Of a DNA stretch of 64,000 nt, positions 24,082-36,700 are shown one piece after another. Below the pieces are notes generated by a model, which was given only the letters and a program-made list of their open reading frames with translations, had not been told where the DNA came from and did not search any database. The first letter of the stretch is position 1. Every line of letters begins with the position of its first letter. A program made the translations under genes and the position numbers. This DNA is from Leuctra nigra (taxonomy: Eukaryota > Arthropoda > Insecta > Plecoptera > Leuctridae), in NCBI GenBank assembly GCA_934045905.1, contig OW203764.1, forward strand, positions 35,547,328 to 35,611,327. Direction: 5' to 3'.

Positions 24082-26799
24082 TTAGCAGATTTGTAAATTA
24101 CTCCAATTTATTATGGAATAATGGAGTGTGCGTTACAAATAAAATTATGATATGACATTGACACCATTTGTGTCCTTCAGTGCGCATTGCATTCTTATAC
24201 AAGTAGTTGATTGTTTGAGCGATCCGTGGTCAGATGTTCATACGCAAAGTTGTTGACTGCAGATCGTAGAAAAGTGGAATGTCCATTTAGTTTGAGAAGC
24301 AATTTGCATTTGTATGTATTTTTTAATTAAAATGTCAAGTCGATTTAGATGAATAAAAACTTTCAGATTTATTCCGCAGAATATACGAGCGACGCTGCAA
24401 AATTTTACATCAATCGGTCTCGAAAAAGTACACCGAAAAAACAAAACCGAACACAAAATGTTTAAATAAATACACGATTGTCACTACGTGTCGAAATCAG
24501 ATGGAAGTGTGTTGCGTACAACTGCAATATAGCAGACCTATGAAAAGCCGCATTTCATTGAGTTCCTCGCTATATTTGTATAGCCAGCTTGTGTCATCGC
24601 AGCAAAACATTGTGAATAATTCACCTGCAGCATCTAGAGCCGGCAACAAAATAACACGGCGCAGGAATCAAAATGAAAAATGGGATGTTATATTCATGAA
24701 AGTGGAAGACGGATTTGAAATTAAAGGCGTCTACTTTCTACCTGGCTAGCGGGTTCTGCAGACCCACCCATGATTTATGTCTCGTGGAGGAGCCGTTTTT
24801 ATAAATACCCGGCACCTCCACATCCGACATGAATGTGAGTTGTTTATCTCTACTTTTACCCCTGGGGGGAACACTCGGGTAAAAGCAAAACATTCCTGCA
24901 TTACACACACACACACACACACACGAGCTCTTTATTATCAGTACGAAATAAGCGGACAGGATTCTCGTGTTTGCAAGTGTGTAATACTGCCGAGTTGGTT
25001 TGCGAGTACTTTTTACGCACATGACCATGCGGCATCTTGACGCATTTATATTGATCCGTGAACTTGTACGTATGTAGCCTCCCACTCAGCTTTGGTGAGA
25101 GCTTTCGCATCTGCTGCATCCAAACACTCGATCATGAATTAAGTAGAAGGTAAATTACCAAAATATTCTAATCTTCTAAGAAAGAAGGCCGTAATTAAAT
25201 GTTTACTTTTGTTTCATTGAGATAACATTTTGGTATCCTGGCAAAGAAAGAAGGTTTCCTTTACTCTCTGATAGGAATCGTTGAATATTTAAGAATTGCT
25301 GTGTTGTGCTTGAGAGCAGAAATGTAGAAGAAGAATTTTCTGATGTTGGCGCACAAAGATGCATGAATCTATGACAACGATGGTAATGAAGATAATCTTA
25401 AGATATACCAACGATTTTGAATAATTACTTTCGAAATTCCCATTTTGTGGTCTACCGTGATCTGTGTATATCAACAAACGTCTTCCTTTTCCCCCAAATA
25501 TGAATAAATGACTGTTGAGAAAGCATTGGACTGTTTACAATAGAAGACGTGGATGAACCTTCGAGTAATAAAACACGAGTTTACAGTAGGCTGAGACCAG
25601 TCTGTTCATACATTGTTCGAGAGTTAATAATTAACAGGATTAGCATTAAGAAAAACCTTCTCGGTCCTTAGCACTAGAGGTCGAATAGGATTTGCCCTTC
25701 TTTGGGAATTTGCCAATTAATATCTAAGGAATGAGACATAAAAAAGTGTAATGTGTTCGGATTTATACAATATCTTATTTTGCCTGATAATAAATTAAAT
25801 TTATGAGTTGTATGAATTAGTAGTCCCTTTCTCTGTTTTTAATAGTCTTTTTGTCCTATTTTGATACAATATGGGAAAAGCTAAGATAATTTTGATGCAA
25901 TATTTAAATATTTTCACTTGAGTGCGTAAGGCTAGAATTCACTACAGACGCTACACTTTCAGTAAAGAAAATTATTATAAATATTTATAAGTCAAACTTT
26001 AACAGTTTTAGGAACAACTGTCTGATACTGTTGTCTTCTTATGCACAAATAAGGCATGCATAAAATAAGCCCTATTGTTCTTGTTTTCGAATGAGCAAGA
26101 CGTAAAATCTCTAAACCACTTTGATTCTGTAAGAAAGTTTCTATTTTGCAGGTGGTTTGGTCGCCCTTATCACTCACATCTCAACGAAGACTCGTAAAAT
26201 ACTTAAAAACAAAGTATTCGTCTCTCATAACCCAAAGCACCATGCAGGTTTCAAAACGAAGTGATATCCTGTAGTAGAGTCATTAAGGTGTTCCAACATT
26301 CTTAGAACTTGAAAGCATTTGGCTTAATGCAGTGTAAAGCATCAAGACATGTACTGAGAGAAGCTAAGAGGCATGTCAAAGCTTCTAGAAGTCTAGAGAG
26401 CTTTAATCCTTGGCCGTTAAGAGGTTATATCTTTGACGTGTGAAATACATGTTCTCTGAGCTTTCATGTTCATACGTTTTCATATTTAAGTTGCGTAATG
26501 TTGGATTGTTCAGAGGAAAAATATCAGTGAACGAAATTTGGGAATTCTCTCGATATTTTTCTTCTCGGTAGAAATAATTGAATAGAGTGGGTTTTAGTTT
26601 TTGAAATGTATCGACCGAATGTTCCAACCGTGGCAAGTTATGGTACAGCGACAAATTTGGCAAGAACTCTGGAAGAGATAGAAACTCGAGTCGTATGTGC
26701 GGGGATCCAATATATGGACTCTTTGAGCCAATTACGTTCAGAACCGGAGGGCAAGCCGACGCGCGTGCGCGGCAACTGTGCGTGAGACGTGGTGAACAA
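24082..26799. other. Unannotated sequence with an AC microsatellite
   Basis: Short frames only. An (AC)n microsatellite of about 23 bp lies at 24902-24924. A minus-strand frame of 138 codons ends at 26403 and starts inside the primer-binding-site-like motif at 26800. It has no recognisable gag or other domain. Confidence 0.4.
24902..24924 (+). repeat. AC microsatellite
   Basis: About 11 uninterrupted AC dinucleotides. Confidence 0.9.
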
Positions 26800-26823
26800 A
26801 ATCCCACCGCTGCCACCATTTGT
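26800..26823 (-). other. LTR primer-binding-site remnant (tRNA-Leu, exact match)
   Basis: On the plus strand aatcccaccgctgccacca is identical to the 3' end of a eukaryotic tRNA-Leu with CCA added. On the minus strand it is therefore a perfect 19-nt primer binding site. It is followed on the plus strand by tt and TGT, i.e. on the minus strand an ACA terminus and a 2-nt spacer precede the site. The presumed LTR would extend to higher coordinates from about 26821. Its far boundary and second copy were not found. Confidence 0.5.
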
Positions 26824-27772
26824 GGAACGACAAAAATTATTTCAAAAGAAACACAATCTTTATTAAAAAGAGAGAGAGACTACATATTGCATGAACTATT
26901 AAGCTGCTCTCGAAATTTTATTAATAATTTGTTACTCAAGAAAGTTTTCTTATTTTGTGAGCTTTGTAACTTTAAGAAATTCTCTATACCTAGTACACGT
27001 ATACCTAGAACTTAGAAGAATGTTATTAATCAAAACTTAACCTACGGAAAAGATCTCTGTTCTGGTATCTCCGAGATAGTCTAATTATAAACTAACCAGA
27101 CAGTGTGAGTGGCAGCCTGGGTTGAAGGTTCTGTGGCAACTCTGACAAAGCTGTAAGAATGTTCTCAAGTGGAGGAGTCCTCAAGGCTGTGCCGGGATCG
27201 GATGTTCAGGATAGAGTGAGATGAGAGCTAAGATGTACATGAGATGAAGAGAGAGGATGAGCGGTCGATGCCACCAGCATTCTTCGATCAGACTTGACGC
27301 ATCAGCGGTGAAACTTTCATCAGCTATCTCGTGTAATACACGGACTCCAAGAAGGCATCATTCACATTAGCAGTCCATCAGCAGATGTAGGGAAGCCAAA
27401 ATAACTCATTACAAGGACCAAGAGTGAACGTAAAAATAAAACCTCACATCGTGCATCATATGAAAAGCACAAATGAGACAAAACGTTAAAAGTTATTTAA
27501 GCTCACATTTGCTTAAAACAGCGTCCAAAATGAGAGCCAATCTAGCAACTATTTTTGATTTTCCTGTATGCAAGTTTATACAGTTAGAATTACACCAACA
27601 GCATGGCCCAAATGAAATGCAAGAAATGGTCACGAAAGCCATGAATTGAGGTATAAGGGCAAGTTTCGATCCTTGTTTTTCTGCGATGGGCTAAAAGACA
27701 TGGTTTTACATCCCAATAAATTCCAACATCCTATTGACCATTGAAAACAGAATTTGTCTGTGCTTATTGAAT
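26824..27772. other. Unannotated; possible LTR remnant
   Basis: If the primer-binding site is genuine, the proximal part of this stretch would be LTR sequence. No terminal match or TG…CA pair could be delimited. The remainder is featureless. Confidence 0.3.
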
Positions 27773-27787
27773 GTTGCCATGGTAACC
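27773..27787. promoter_or_regulatory. Perfect X-box (RFX-type) palindrome
   Basis: GTTGCCATGGTAACC fits the RFX consensus GTNRCC-N2-RGYAAC exactly. RFX sites control ciliary genes in animals. No adjacent gene is recognised, and degenerate versions occur in MITE copies in this window, so it could be repeat-derived. Confidence 0.45.
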
Positions 27788-28570
27788 TCCAATTTGTCAT
27801 CGGGAATACGGCAAGACTTTGCGTGGGAATTTACAAATCTTCAAAGTAATATTTGAACCAATCACGGCCGAGGTCGGGTTTATTCCAACGACTGATGATC
27901 AACAGTGAAATATGTCTGCAACCTTTCAACATTTTTCCTAATGATAGTATACATCAAATGTATTTCAAACAGCTCGAAATAGCAGCTATGACTTTATTAA
28001 AAGTAGAAATGGAATGAAAACCCTTTTTATTTTGCATGAATATTCATTTCTTTTCAAAGGATATTATAAGCTGCAGATTACTTGGACTAGAAAGCAAACA
28101 ATATATCACTACATGTTGTTAGATCAGTTCATTGTTTCAGGTCAAACATTTGAATGATGGAGGTCGGCCGTGATTGGTGGAATTCTCTTAGGATGCAAAC
28201 ATGGTCGTAACCGTGCCTATTCATGCGGCGTTTTGTTCGGCCAGACCACTGTGTCCGGTAGTCATGGCAACCAGGCCTAAGAATGTTTCGGCCGTTTGCA
28301 ATTCGTCACTAAGGTCGCAAATACTAGACTAAGTTGCCAGGAATTCTCCATAGAGCGTAACAGTCATTAGTGTCAAGTAACTCTGAGAACATATTCCCGT
28401 GTTCTCTCTCGATGCCGTTACCGTTTACTCACCCGTTTCACTATCATCACGGGGAAGATTTAGTGGGTATAAAAAGCCTCTAGGAACTGTCAATTCATAA
28501 GAGTTCGTCATATTTTCCAGACAATCTCACGAAACGCATTATGCGTAAATTAGTTCTTCGAATACGAACT
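27788..28570. other. Unannotated sequence
   Basis: No gene or element seen. Another X-box half, catggcaacc, lies at 28263-28272. Confidence 0.4.
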
Positions 28571-28585
28571 CCCCCCCCCCCCCCC
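28571..28585 (+). repeat. C homopolymer tract
   Basis: Fifteen consecutive C, followed shortly by a second shorter C run. Confidence 0.85.
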
Positions 28586-28959
28586 TCTTTACTCCCCCCT
28601 TCCTTCACTATTTCACAGGTACGACTCGATCGACGCATGATATGCAAATCATGTCGGAAGATAGATGGAAGTATTTTAAAATTCCCAATTCCCTTCTATG
28701 AAATTCGAACAAAGTATATGAAGTAAGAGGATCATCTCCTTTGGGTGTATCGAAAGCTCAAAACTTTCAAATCTACTCGACTTGCGACAAAAAAACAGAA
28801 CAGCGTCGTATCGACGTAAGAAAATGGTAAAGCTGCATTCACAACAACTCAACGTTCGAAAATAAGAAAAATAATCGCAATTTTTAATTAGTGCACAAAA
28901 GCGAACGTTCATTTCAAGGTGAAAGTAAACTCTCGATTATTTTGACTTGGACGTTAAGC

Positions 28960-29060
28960 GGCATTACGTGCGCATGCGCATTGTTACTTCTCTCACGTCA
29001 ACTCAGCTGATCGGCGCCATCTTGCTTCCAAGTTCCAGTGAGTTTCATTTACTATCTCGT
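28960..29060 (+). promoter_or_regulatory. Candidate TATA-less promoter block (NRF-1 plus YY1)
   Basis: TGCGCATGCGCA, a perfect NRF-1 palindrome, lies at 28969-28980. It is followed 35 bp later by GCCATCTTG (29016-29024), the YY1/Pho consensus usually placed just downstream of transcription starts in TATA-less housekeeping promoters. An E-box-like cagctg lies between them. A potential donor-like cagtgagt occurs at about 29036. The spacing and order suit initiation on the plus strand around 29000-29020. No downstream gene is recognised. Confidence 0.4.
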
Positions 29061-29061
29061 A

Positions 29062-29157
29062 ATGAAGAGGCTCAGTTTCGAGAATATTTGTAAGGAAAGA
29101 ATCAAGACACAAAGAAACAAACTACAAAGACAAGTTGTCGATATAAAATGTGTGTGA
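29062..29157 (+). CDS. Small open frame downstream of the promoter-like block
   Basis: A 31-codon frame starts at the first ATG after the NRF-1/YY1 block. The peptide begins MKRLSFENICKE and is rich in Lys, Arg and Gln through its second half (RIKTQRNKLQRQ), ending before TGA at 29155-29157. It is basic and could form a short helix, with no membrane segment. No homologue is recognised. It may be an upstream ORF or chance. Confidence 0.15.
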   Translation: MKRLSFENICKERIKTQRNKLQRQVVDIKCV

Positions 29158-29510
29158 GGAAGTTGCCGAATTATTGAAATGTATAATAAATAGTAAATCT
29201 GAATGGCAGTTTACCTTAACCTCACTTTTACGATTGATTGTGTACGAGAGTGGCGTTCATTTTGCTACGTTAATTTTCGAACAGTTGTTCTGAACGCAGC
29301 TTTGTGAACTCGGTTGTGAATTAGTAATGTGACCGTGTGGGAGAGAAAATCAACCTGCCATCAAAACTCATCTCGAGAACACTGACACAAGTGTTTCCAA
29401 CAAGAGTGGGTGTTTGTTTCTGTAACGTCTATATTCACATCGTTCGTCCACTGTCTTATTGCCGTCCCTCAACTTTCCCTCCCAGCGAGCGATTGATTCC
29501 CAGTGCTATC

Positions 29511-30085
29511 GCTATAACTTTTGAAATATTCGAGATATGAAATTTGTGGACAACAATTAACTTAGCTAATTAGTAATTTTTGAGTCGATCTTAGCAGTTT
29601 TTAACACCATATCAAACTCGTGAGAAATCTGAAATATCTCTATTTTTCCATTCCAATATTTCTATTTTTTCACGAAGTTTGAGCGATATGTAGAATTTCA
29701 TAACTCGAATGGTTCAAAAGTTAGAGCGATATGTAGATTTTTTTAAAACTTTTTCTACATATCGCTCTAACTTTTGAACCATTCGAGTTATGAAATTCTA
29801 CATATCGCTCTAACTTTCGAACCATTCGAGTTATGAGATTAGTGGACTTTAATTAACCTAGCTAACTTTTGAGTCGATCTTAGCAGTTTTTAACACCATA
29901 TCAAAATTGTGAAAAATCTGAAATATCTCTACTTTTCCATTCCATTATTTCTGTTTTACCGTGAGTTTGGACACAAATATTGTTTTTGTAAGATGGTGTT
30001 TAAGATCGACTAAAATTAGGTAGGTTAATTATTTTTTACATTTTTCGTAAATTCAATGGAACGAAAGTTATGACGATATTTAGGA
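29511..30085. repeat. Duplicated unit around a perfect inverted repeat
   Basis: Sequence at about 29512-29680 recurs at about 29809-29975: gagtcgatcttagcagtttt, taacaccatatcaaa, gaaatctgaaatatctct, then tttccattcca. Between the two copies lies a perfect 57-bp inverted repeat (29681-29737 and 29754-29810). A third, inverted and diverged piece (aagatggtgtttaagatcga) lies at about 29992-30011. There are no coding frames. Confidence 0.8.
29681..29810. repeat. 57-bp perfect inverted repeat, 16-bp spacer
   Basis: The arms begin gagcgatatgtagaatttca and end …catatcgctc, with no mismatch over 57 bp. Each arm also repeats gagcgatatgtaga internally. It would form a long hairpin in DNA or RNA. Confidence 0.95.
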
Positions 30086-33000
30086 TATATTGTCACCACC
30101 ATCGAGTGCATCCGACTCTTCATACTTTTGTTACACACGATACCTTGTTTATAATCTCACAGTGTTTTAGTGCAGAATGTGCTTTGCGCTGTTGCATCAT
30201 CGCTGATTGCTTGAAACTATACAGATGGTAATTAAATTGATGCACTTTAGTTCACCCATGCAAAATTATTTTAATGGAAGGTACAAAATGCACAAAAGAT
30301 ACGATCTTGTCGGATAGTTTTACATTTAATTAACGAAATTGCATAAAACAGCCACAAGTGTGAAATGTTATTGTTTGTCTCGAGCACATAACGAAGTCCA
30401 TTTAGCTATCCAGAACGTGGCATTGAGCTTTGAGTAGTGTGGGTTTACTAATAAGGGGCCATCGCTGGCTGGAATTACGTCTAATCGTCTGGTCGCCTAC
30501 AATAGAACGCTATTAAATAACCAGCTCCCAGATTCTGTTTGAGCCTCGTTTGAGGTTAGGTCTGTGTCCGCACATCTGACAGACTCCCTAAAACCCGCTC
30601 CATGGACCCACGTGCTCGGAAGAGGAGTGGATCCGCCAAAAATTATATCAGAGCAGGCGACAAAGTGGACTTGTCACAATTCGGAAGCATTTCACACAAA
30701 CAAACACGACGAAAATCTGACATTTTTTTATTAAATTCTTGTGCTGTGACAAATAAGAGATACTGGAAATAAAACGAATTTTCTTTCCTTTTAAAGAGTG
30801 GCAGGGGGGGGGGAGGAGTTGACGCTCACGAATATTCTTTCTCGGCGTTTTTCACGGTGGTGGGGGAAAGAAAATCACTTCTCTTATTCAATAATCTTTA
30901 GACGAGTAGAAAGAAAGCCGATTCAATTCAATTTAGAAACAAAATATCTCGTTTAGCTCGAAACAGCAACCGCAGTCATAATGTATCATGATACTGGTCT
31001 GAATTAAGTGTGTTTACCTACGCATCCCTTCGTCATCGAAATATCTGGCTGTTCTACTAATCTGTGTATTCGTGTTTAGGTTGGAGTTTAGAGTTTATGA
31101 AAAAACACGTTGATTAATAGGCAGGATGTTCGGGGATGCCCTAACTGCCAGGGGTGGCTGGATTGCTTAAGACGCTTATATACGTCGTGTGATAAGACTA
31201 GTGGGAGGGGGCGATAGAGGAGGGGGGAATGAAAATACCGAAGTCGAGGTAAGACATAAACAGAGGAATTAATTAATTAATTACGCTAGCTCGTATCTTC
31301 TTTTGAGATAATGTATAGTCACAGATTGTTCAAAGGTATTAGAAGCGAGACGTGCTATTTGGGGAGGCAATTCCCTAAAATTTAATTCATTAGGCTAAGT
31401 ATGGTGATCAGTAATGTGTCGAAAATCAAGCATTACACCTCCTGCAGCAAATTGAATTCCGACATCGTGAGCGAGCAGGCAAATCAGTTTAATATTTCAA
31501 ATTAATTGCAAACATTATAGTAGATTTATCAAAATGTCAATGCCACTCTTGCTTTCCACCCTTCTTAATAACCTAAGAAAAGTAGATTTTATTAAGAAGA
31601 CTGAAATTTCTATAAAAAATTGACCCATCAATCGAGGTAATCATTTCTTCATCATCACTTATCCTAATCTGTAAAATAATGTTTCGACTAATTTCATTTC
31701 AGATTCAAAATGACAAAACTCCACTAAATTTTAATTTCGTAATAATTCATTTTTAGCTATCAAATATTTCTGTACCTACTTTATTCCATGTCAACAATCA
31801 CAAGTACCAAGGTTGGGTATGTATACGTTGAAGTTTGCTCCTGCTAATAAACTAGTGTTTTGAGCTCAGCTGTGTTTATTTTTTATGTATTTATATCATA
31901 CCTATACAATAAGAAAATATAACAACATTCAGAGCTATTTCCGGTAGTTCTTGTGGAATCAACACAAACCAAGAAAGTATTAATATTACTTAATGTTGCC
32001 TTAGCAAAACAAATAGACACGCGGCGGAAGATTCCTCACGGAAAAGAAATAAAACAAGATTATGTCGAGTGGTGTGGATCATTTCTTATATTCCTTGAGA
32101 GACAATTCGTTGTTTTATGAACAACATCGTTTTATTTTCCGAGAATCTTTAAAGAATAAATCTTCGCCGACAAATACCCCTTTAAAATCTTCTCAAATGG
32201 AAGAAATTGAAATCGATACCGTATTGTGGTCAAGAATATTCAATTTTCACCACCCCCTCAGACGTTTTGAAGGATGTTTAAAGCTCACCCAACCACTTTA
32301 TTCAAACAAAAAAAAACATTACCTTCACTGTTGAGTTGAAAGAAGAAAGTCTTTTGATGAAAACAATTCGATGAAGTGCATGTGAAGAACTCATCAAAGG
32401 GAAATGAAAACATGAGACTGCAAAGGAAAACATGACAGACAATTCCCCAATCTAAGAACAAGTCTTTCTTGGGCAACAGCCTATCTCGTCAGAAATACAC
32501 AAGACACAGCAAAATATTACAAGTTTGATATATACTGAGGAAAAGTACATATATCTAGATTATCTTAGACCTTTTTGACAACTTATTGGCGGTTTGCCTA
32601 CATGATGGATTATCTCGAACCTAAACCATGTCCGTTTAAACATTCTTTTGTGTAGATCTCGGCGGAGATTTCCGCCTTGCAATATTAGAGAATACAGAAT
32701 TGTGAAACTCAAATTCATTGTTTTTACAACAACTCGTCAATTCAAGTGCACTCAGCTGCAATTGTTTGGAATTGTATTGCTGTAACAACACTTTCTTGAG
32801 ACCATCTTGTGTTACTGAATTGACTCATTCTAGTGCAATGTCTTTCGTTCTTCTCTGCAATTGCATTTTCTCGAGTGACGAGTTGCATTACCTTTGATGG
32901 TAGCTTGTTGTGAACCGTAAACGACGCGCGGAGCAGACAGTGCTGTGTGGCGGGGCATGAGCAGGCATTGTCATCATGTCGCCCAACATGGACTCGAACG

Positions 33001-33746
33001 GCGAACATGTTCTGATCGATGCGATGAACCGGTCGAAGCGAATAACGAACAAATATGGAATTTCGGAATGTTGGCCCGCGTTCTAAAGCAGCTCAAGTCC
33101 CTACTTGACGTCTACTTACTAGCAAGAATGCTCGAGACTGAATCGGTTTAATTATGTGGATAATTTCGACGGAAACAAAGGGCGTGTGCTAGAATATAAT
33201 TGGCTGAGAGAATTTCGGTTATTAAATGGGAATGTAAGTTCGCTAGGGCTAAACTCCACGACAAACTCGTGTGCTTTTTTATGATAAACAAAATACCAAT
33301 CAGCCAGACCAGCTGTTCTCTCAGATAAAGAAGATTTCCTGTTTTAATATCATTTTCCTAAAAGAGCACGCTGGATTGTATTTGAAGAGTGATAAGAAGA
33401 CTCGAAAGTCTGATGATCCCGGTGAATGTGTTTGAAACTCCGCGCCGAGTTGCTTTGGGTTTGGTCGAGCTTGAAGCCACGCGAGAACTTCATCGAGGCA
33501 ATGATAGAGCGGTCAAGACTCCGAATGAATTATTGAAAGTGATACAAGATGGCTTCTCCTCTTTACACAATTCCATGGAAAACCGTTCTTTTGGTAGAAG
33601 TTCTTAAACCCAGCTTAAATGATCACAAACCGCTCAAAACTTTCGTCGACGAACATGAATAAAAATTGCAAATAAAACCTGACGTAGTACAGGAAAACTA
33701 AATGTCAGAGCATCTATAAAACAGTTCACCTGTATCGATCGTATGT
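30086..33746. other. Unannotated sequence
   Basis: A short G tract lies at 30804-30813. A GC-richer stretch lies at about 30420-30660 and another at about 31115-31200. Frames are short; the largest is 90 codons at 32062-32334 plus, with no domain. No genes supported. Confidence 0.4.
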
Positions 33747-33797
33747 TGATGAATGATGAGTGATGAATGAGTGATGAGTGATGAATGAGTGATGAGT
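33747..33797 (+). repeat. TGATGAA/TGAG microsatellite
   Basis: Interlocked tgatgaatga and gtgatgagtgatgaatga motifs repeat about four times. Confidence 0.8.
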
Positions 33798-36700
33798 TGA
33801 ACATATAAAACTGAAGGTCAATAACTAGTCCGTGAGTCCGCGACACAGTTCTCAGAAAGAGTGTAATATCATTTAATAGTGACGACTACAATCGGAAGTT
33901 ACCGTATTATTGACTTTCCAGACACAATGCGCCATTGTGCGAGTTATTTTATCTCGATGTACTAATGAAGGATATCCGCAGGCGTGGTCTAGCCCTGTGA
34001 TACGACCAATGATTGAAAGAATCAACAAACGCTGCTTTTTACAGATGCAAACAAAAGTCAGAGTAGAGTACGCAGTTTTATCAGCAAACACATTAACATG
34101 CCGTTTGAAAGCAGCACGAATCACAGTGACATTTTTATGCATGGTCGATCTCGGTGGCCCGGCAACAGCCCAGTCAAAATTAGGGGGTTAAAAGTAATGG
34201 CAGCAGATTTTCATGCAAAATGAAGTTATTAGCATAGTTAGTATTATATTATTCCAGTGTATGTTTGTTCGTTCTCCCATTGCCCTACATTACTATAAGC
34301 TTTATATACACCAATCGTATTAGTACGTTGAAATTGGTGTTCATAATTTCAACTGCCCTTGTAAACACACAATAAGGTTCGGGTGCATAATTACAGTGAA
34401 AAGTGATAAAATGAAACAGTATTCTGGGATCCGTGCGCCGAATGATTGCGGCGACACCTAATAGCCGAACGCAGAACTACAAATACTAATGCATTTTATG
34501 TGTCCAGAGGGGATTCGCGGCACATCGGGCTCTGGAACGTGGCCCAGCTTTGCCCGCGGCAATTTCAACATAATTTCATTTCAGCCCGCAAACTCAATAT
34601 GATACCCCCTTAAATTCACCGTAACCCCCCTTCTCACCCCCTCTACTACTCATACACACCGCCCTTCGTATCTTTCTCGTCACTGGTTTTTAGGTTAATT
34701 AGCATAATTACTAGCACAGCACCTTCCATGCTAAAGTAAACACGTTTGGAAAATCGAAGGAGAGAATATGTAATCCGCGCATGCGTACGCGTGGTGATTT
34801 TCAAAATACTTGCAGAAGAGGCTTAAAATGTCCGTTACAAGTTTGGAAATGGTAGTAAAGTTTTCATTGATACCAGTAGGGTACTCTGTTTGATTTGAAT
34901 GCAAGCACTGTCACATATTCCTGTCTTTTAGGTTTATAAGTTATGTATTCGATTATTCGATTTTTAAACTTGAGTTACATTCCATTAATTTTTGTTTAAA
35001 TTATAAATTCACAACATCGAAACCAAATAAAGTTATACGAGCACGAAATTATTCACACGATTGAAGAAAATACAGTTTTAGGATATATTCTCGTTTTGTA
35101 TTATAACTATAATATTACAATCATTATTAATCGAATTTCCCATATTTATTAACGCTATATAAAATTATATTTCAGTAGAAAACTTTTACCTCACATGCAA
35201 GGGGCTATCACAGAAGTTCTGCTGAAATGACCTATGGATGGATATATTACTGTAGTTCACTACTCCCAAGATGTTCACAGCACATCGCAGATGGTATTTC
35301 GATATCTCTAAATTATGCACACTGCCTTTGGATGTAAATCGCGAAGAGGGTTGTAAAAAAATAAACAAAATAATAAATAAAATATTACGGTCTACGTCGC
35401 CTATTAGAATAATTTCGTCATAGAAATTCTTGTTTTTCTGCTTCAAATTTCAGAAGTCATTTCTGCTTTTGGCAAACTGTCACAAATTGAAGTGAAAGGT
35501 TGTGAACTGGATTTTATCTTGGGCGATGCAATCGAATGCTCCAGCGGGAATGAATTCATCATAAAGTGCATGAAAGATCCCGTGACGTAACGTACCGTCA
35601 CTCCAGGGACACATTCTTGTTTTGTCAGACTTTCTAACTGCGTCCAATCATTTCAATAATACTTCATTGTTCGAGCTTAAAGTCCCTGTGGAAATTCAGA
35701 GAAATAATGGCAATTCGATAATAAATATTGCAGAGTCTTTGAAATTAAAGTCCCTATGAGGATGCATGTGAATCTTACTTGGCATTACTTGTTCTGGATG
35801 CAAATCATTTAGAAATTAAATCACGATAGGAGATTTTTGATCGTGCATAAAAGAAGCAAACTGCGCCAATATCGAGTGAAGTACTTGTGAATTGAAGTAT
35901 TATTTCTCAATTGGTTGATTATAAAACTGAATTAAAAATAAATTAAAAACGAATTAAAAATCTGTTTACTTTTTCGCTAAATGATGGGATACGTTTCACG
36001 GAATTACAATAAAAAAGGATTCAAAGTTTGAAATCTACGCTGTTATTATTGTGACTACAGTACATATAGATTTCAACTTGAGACATCGATATTGTGTAGA
36101 CTCGTTTGGTTCCAGCTCAGTATCACTTTCCCGAAGTCTCTCGCCTATCGATTAAACGTCACAGCTGTCTGGTTCCTGGCGTCAAAACTACGAATCATCT
36201 GATATTATCGATAAGGAAAGTGTCAAACTCCCATCAAATATTAAAATCAAGTCAACGCATAGGTACGGGGAAAAGCATTGGGTTATACCAACCGAGAAAC
36301 AAAGTTAAATACTCTCAGTTTTCACACGTAAAAGTTCGGAACATAACTGTTTATTGTCACTTATATGACGATCGAAGCATGAGATCTAATTTCGATTTTG
36401 TAAGAAAGGAAAGAGCTGCGTGAGTGTGCTTGGCAGTCTCTAAGCCGCCGTCGAAGAAGCGCCTCTAAGCTGAGAGAAGACTGGGCTAAGCTGTAGTGAG
36501 TGGGATCACAGTGTGTACTATACAGTCAGCTCCAGCCGAGAAAACCAGGCAGCTCGGAGGCCGGGTAAAATATGCACCACTCAGATTCACAATGAATGAG
36601 GGACACTCTGCTGGAGAGAAAAAGAGCTGCGTTCTTTTTGTCTCCACGGAATCTGGTCGAGTATGCCGCATGATTGTGTACACTTGAAAACGATCAGAGA

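Noticed and set aside
26403..26819. gag-like frame starting at the primer-binding site
   Set aside because: Its start codon falls inside the primer-binding motif and the protein shows no nucleocapsid knuckle or other gag feature.
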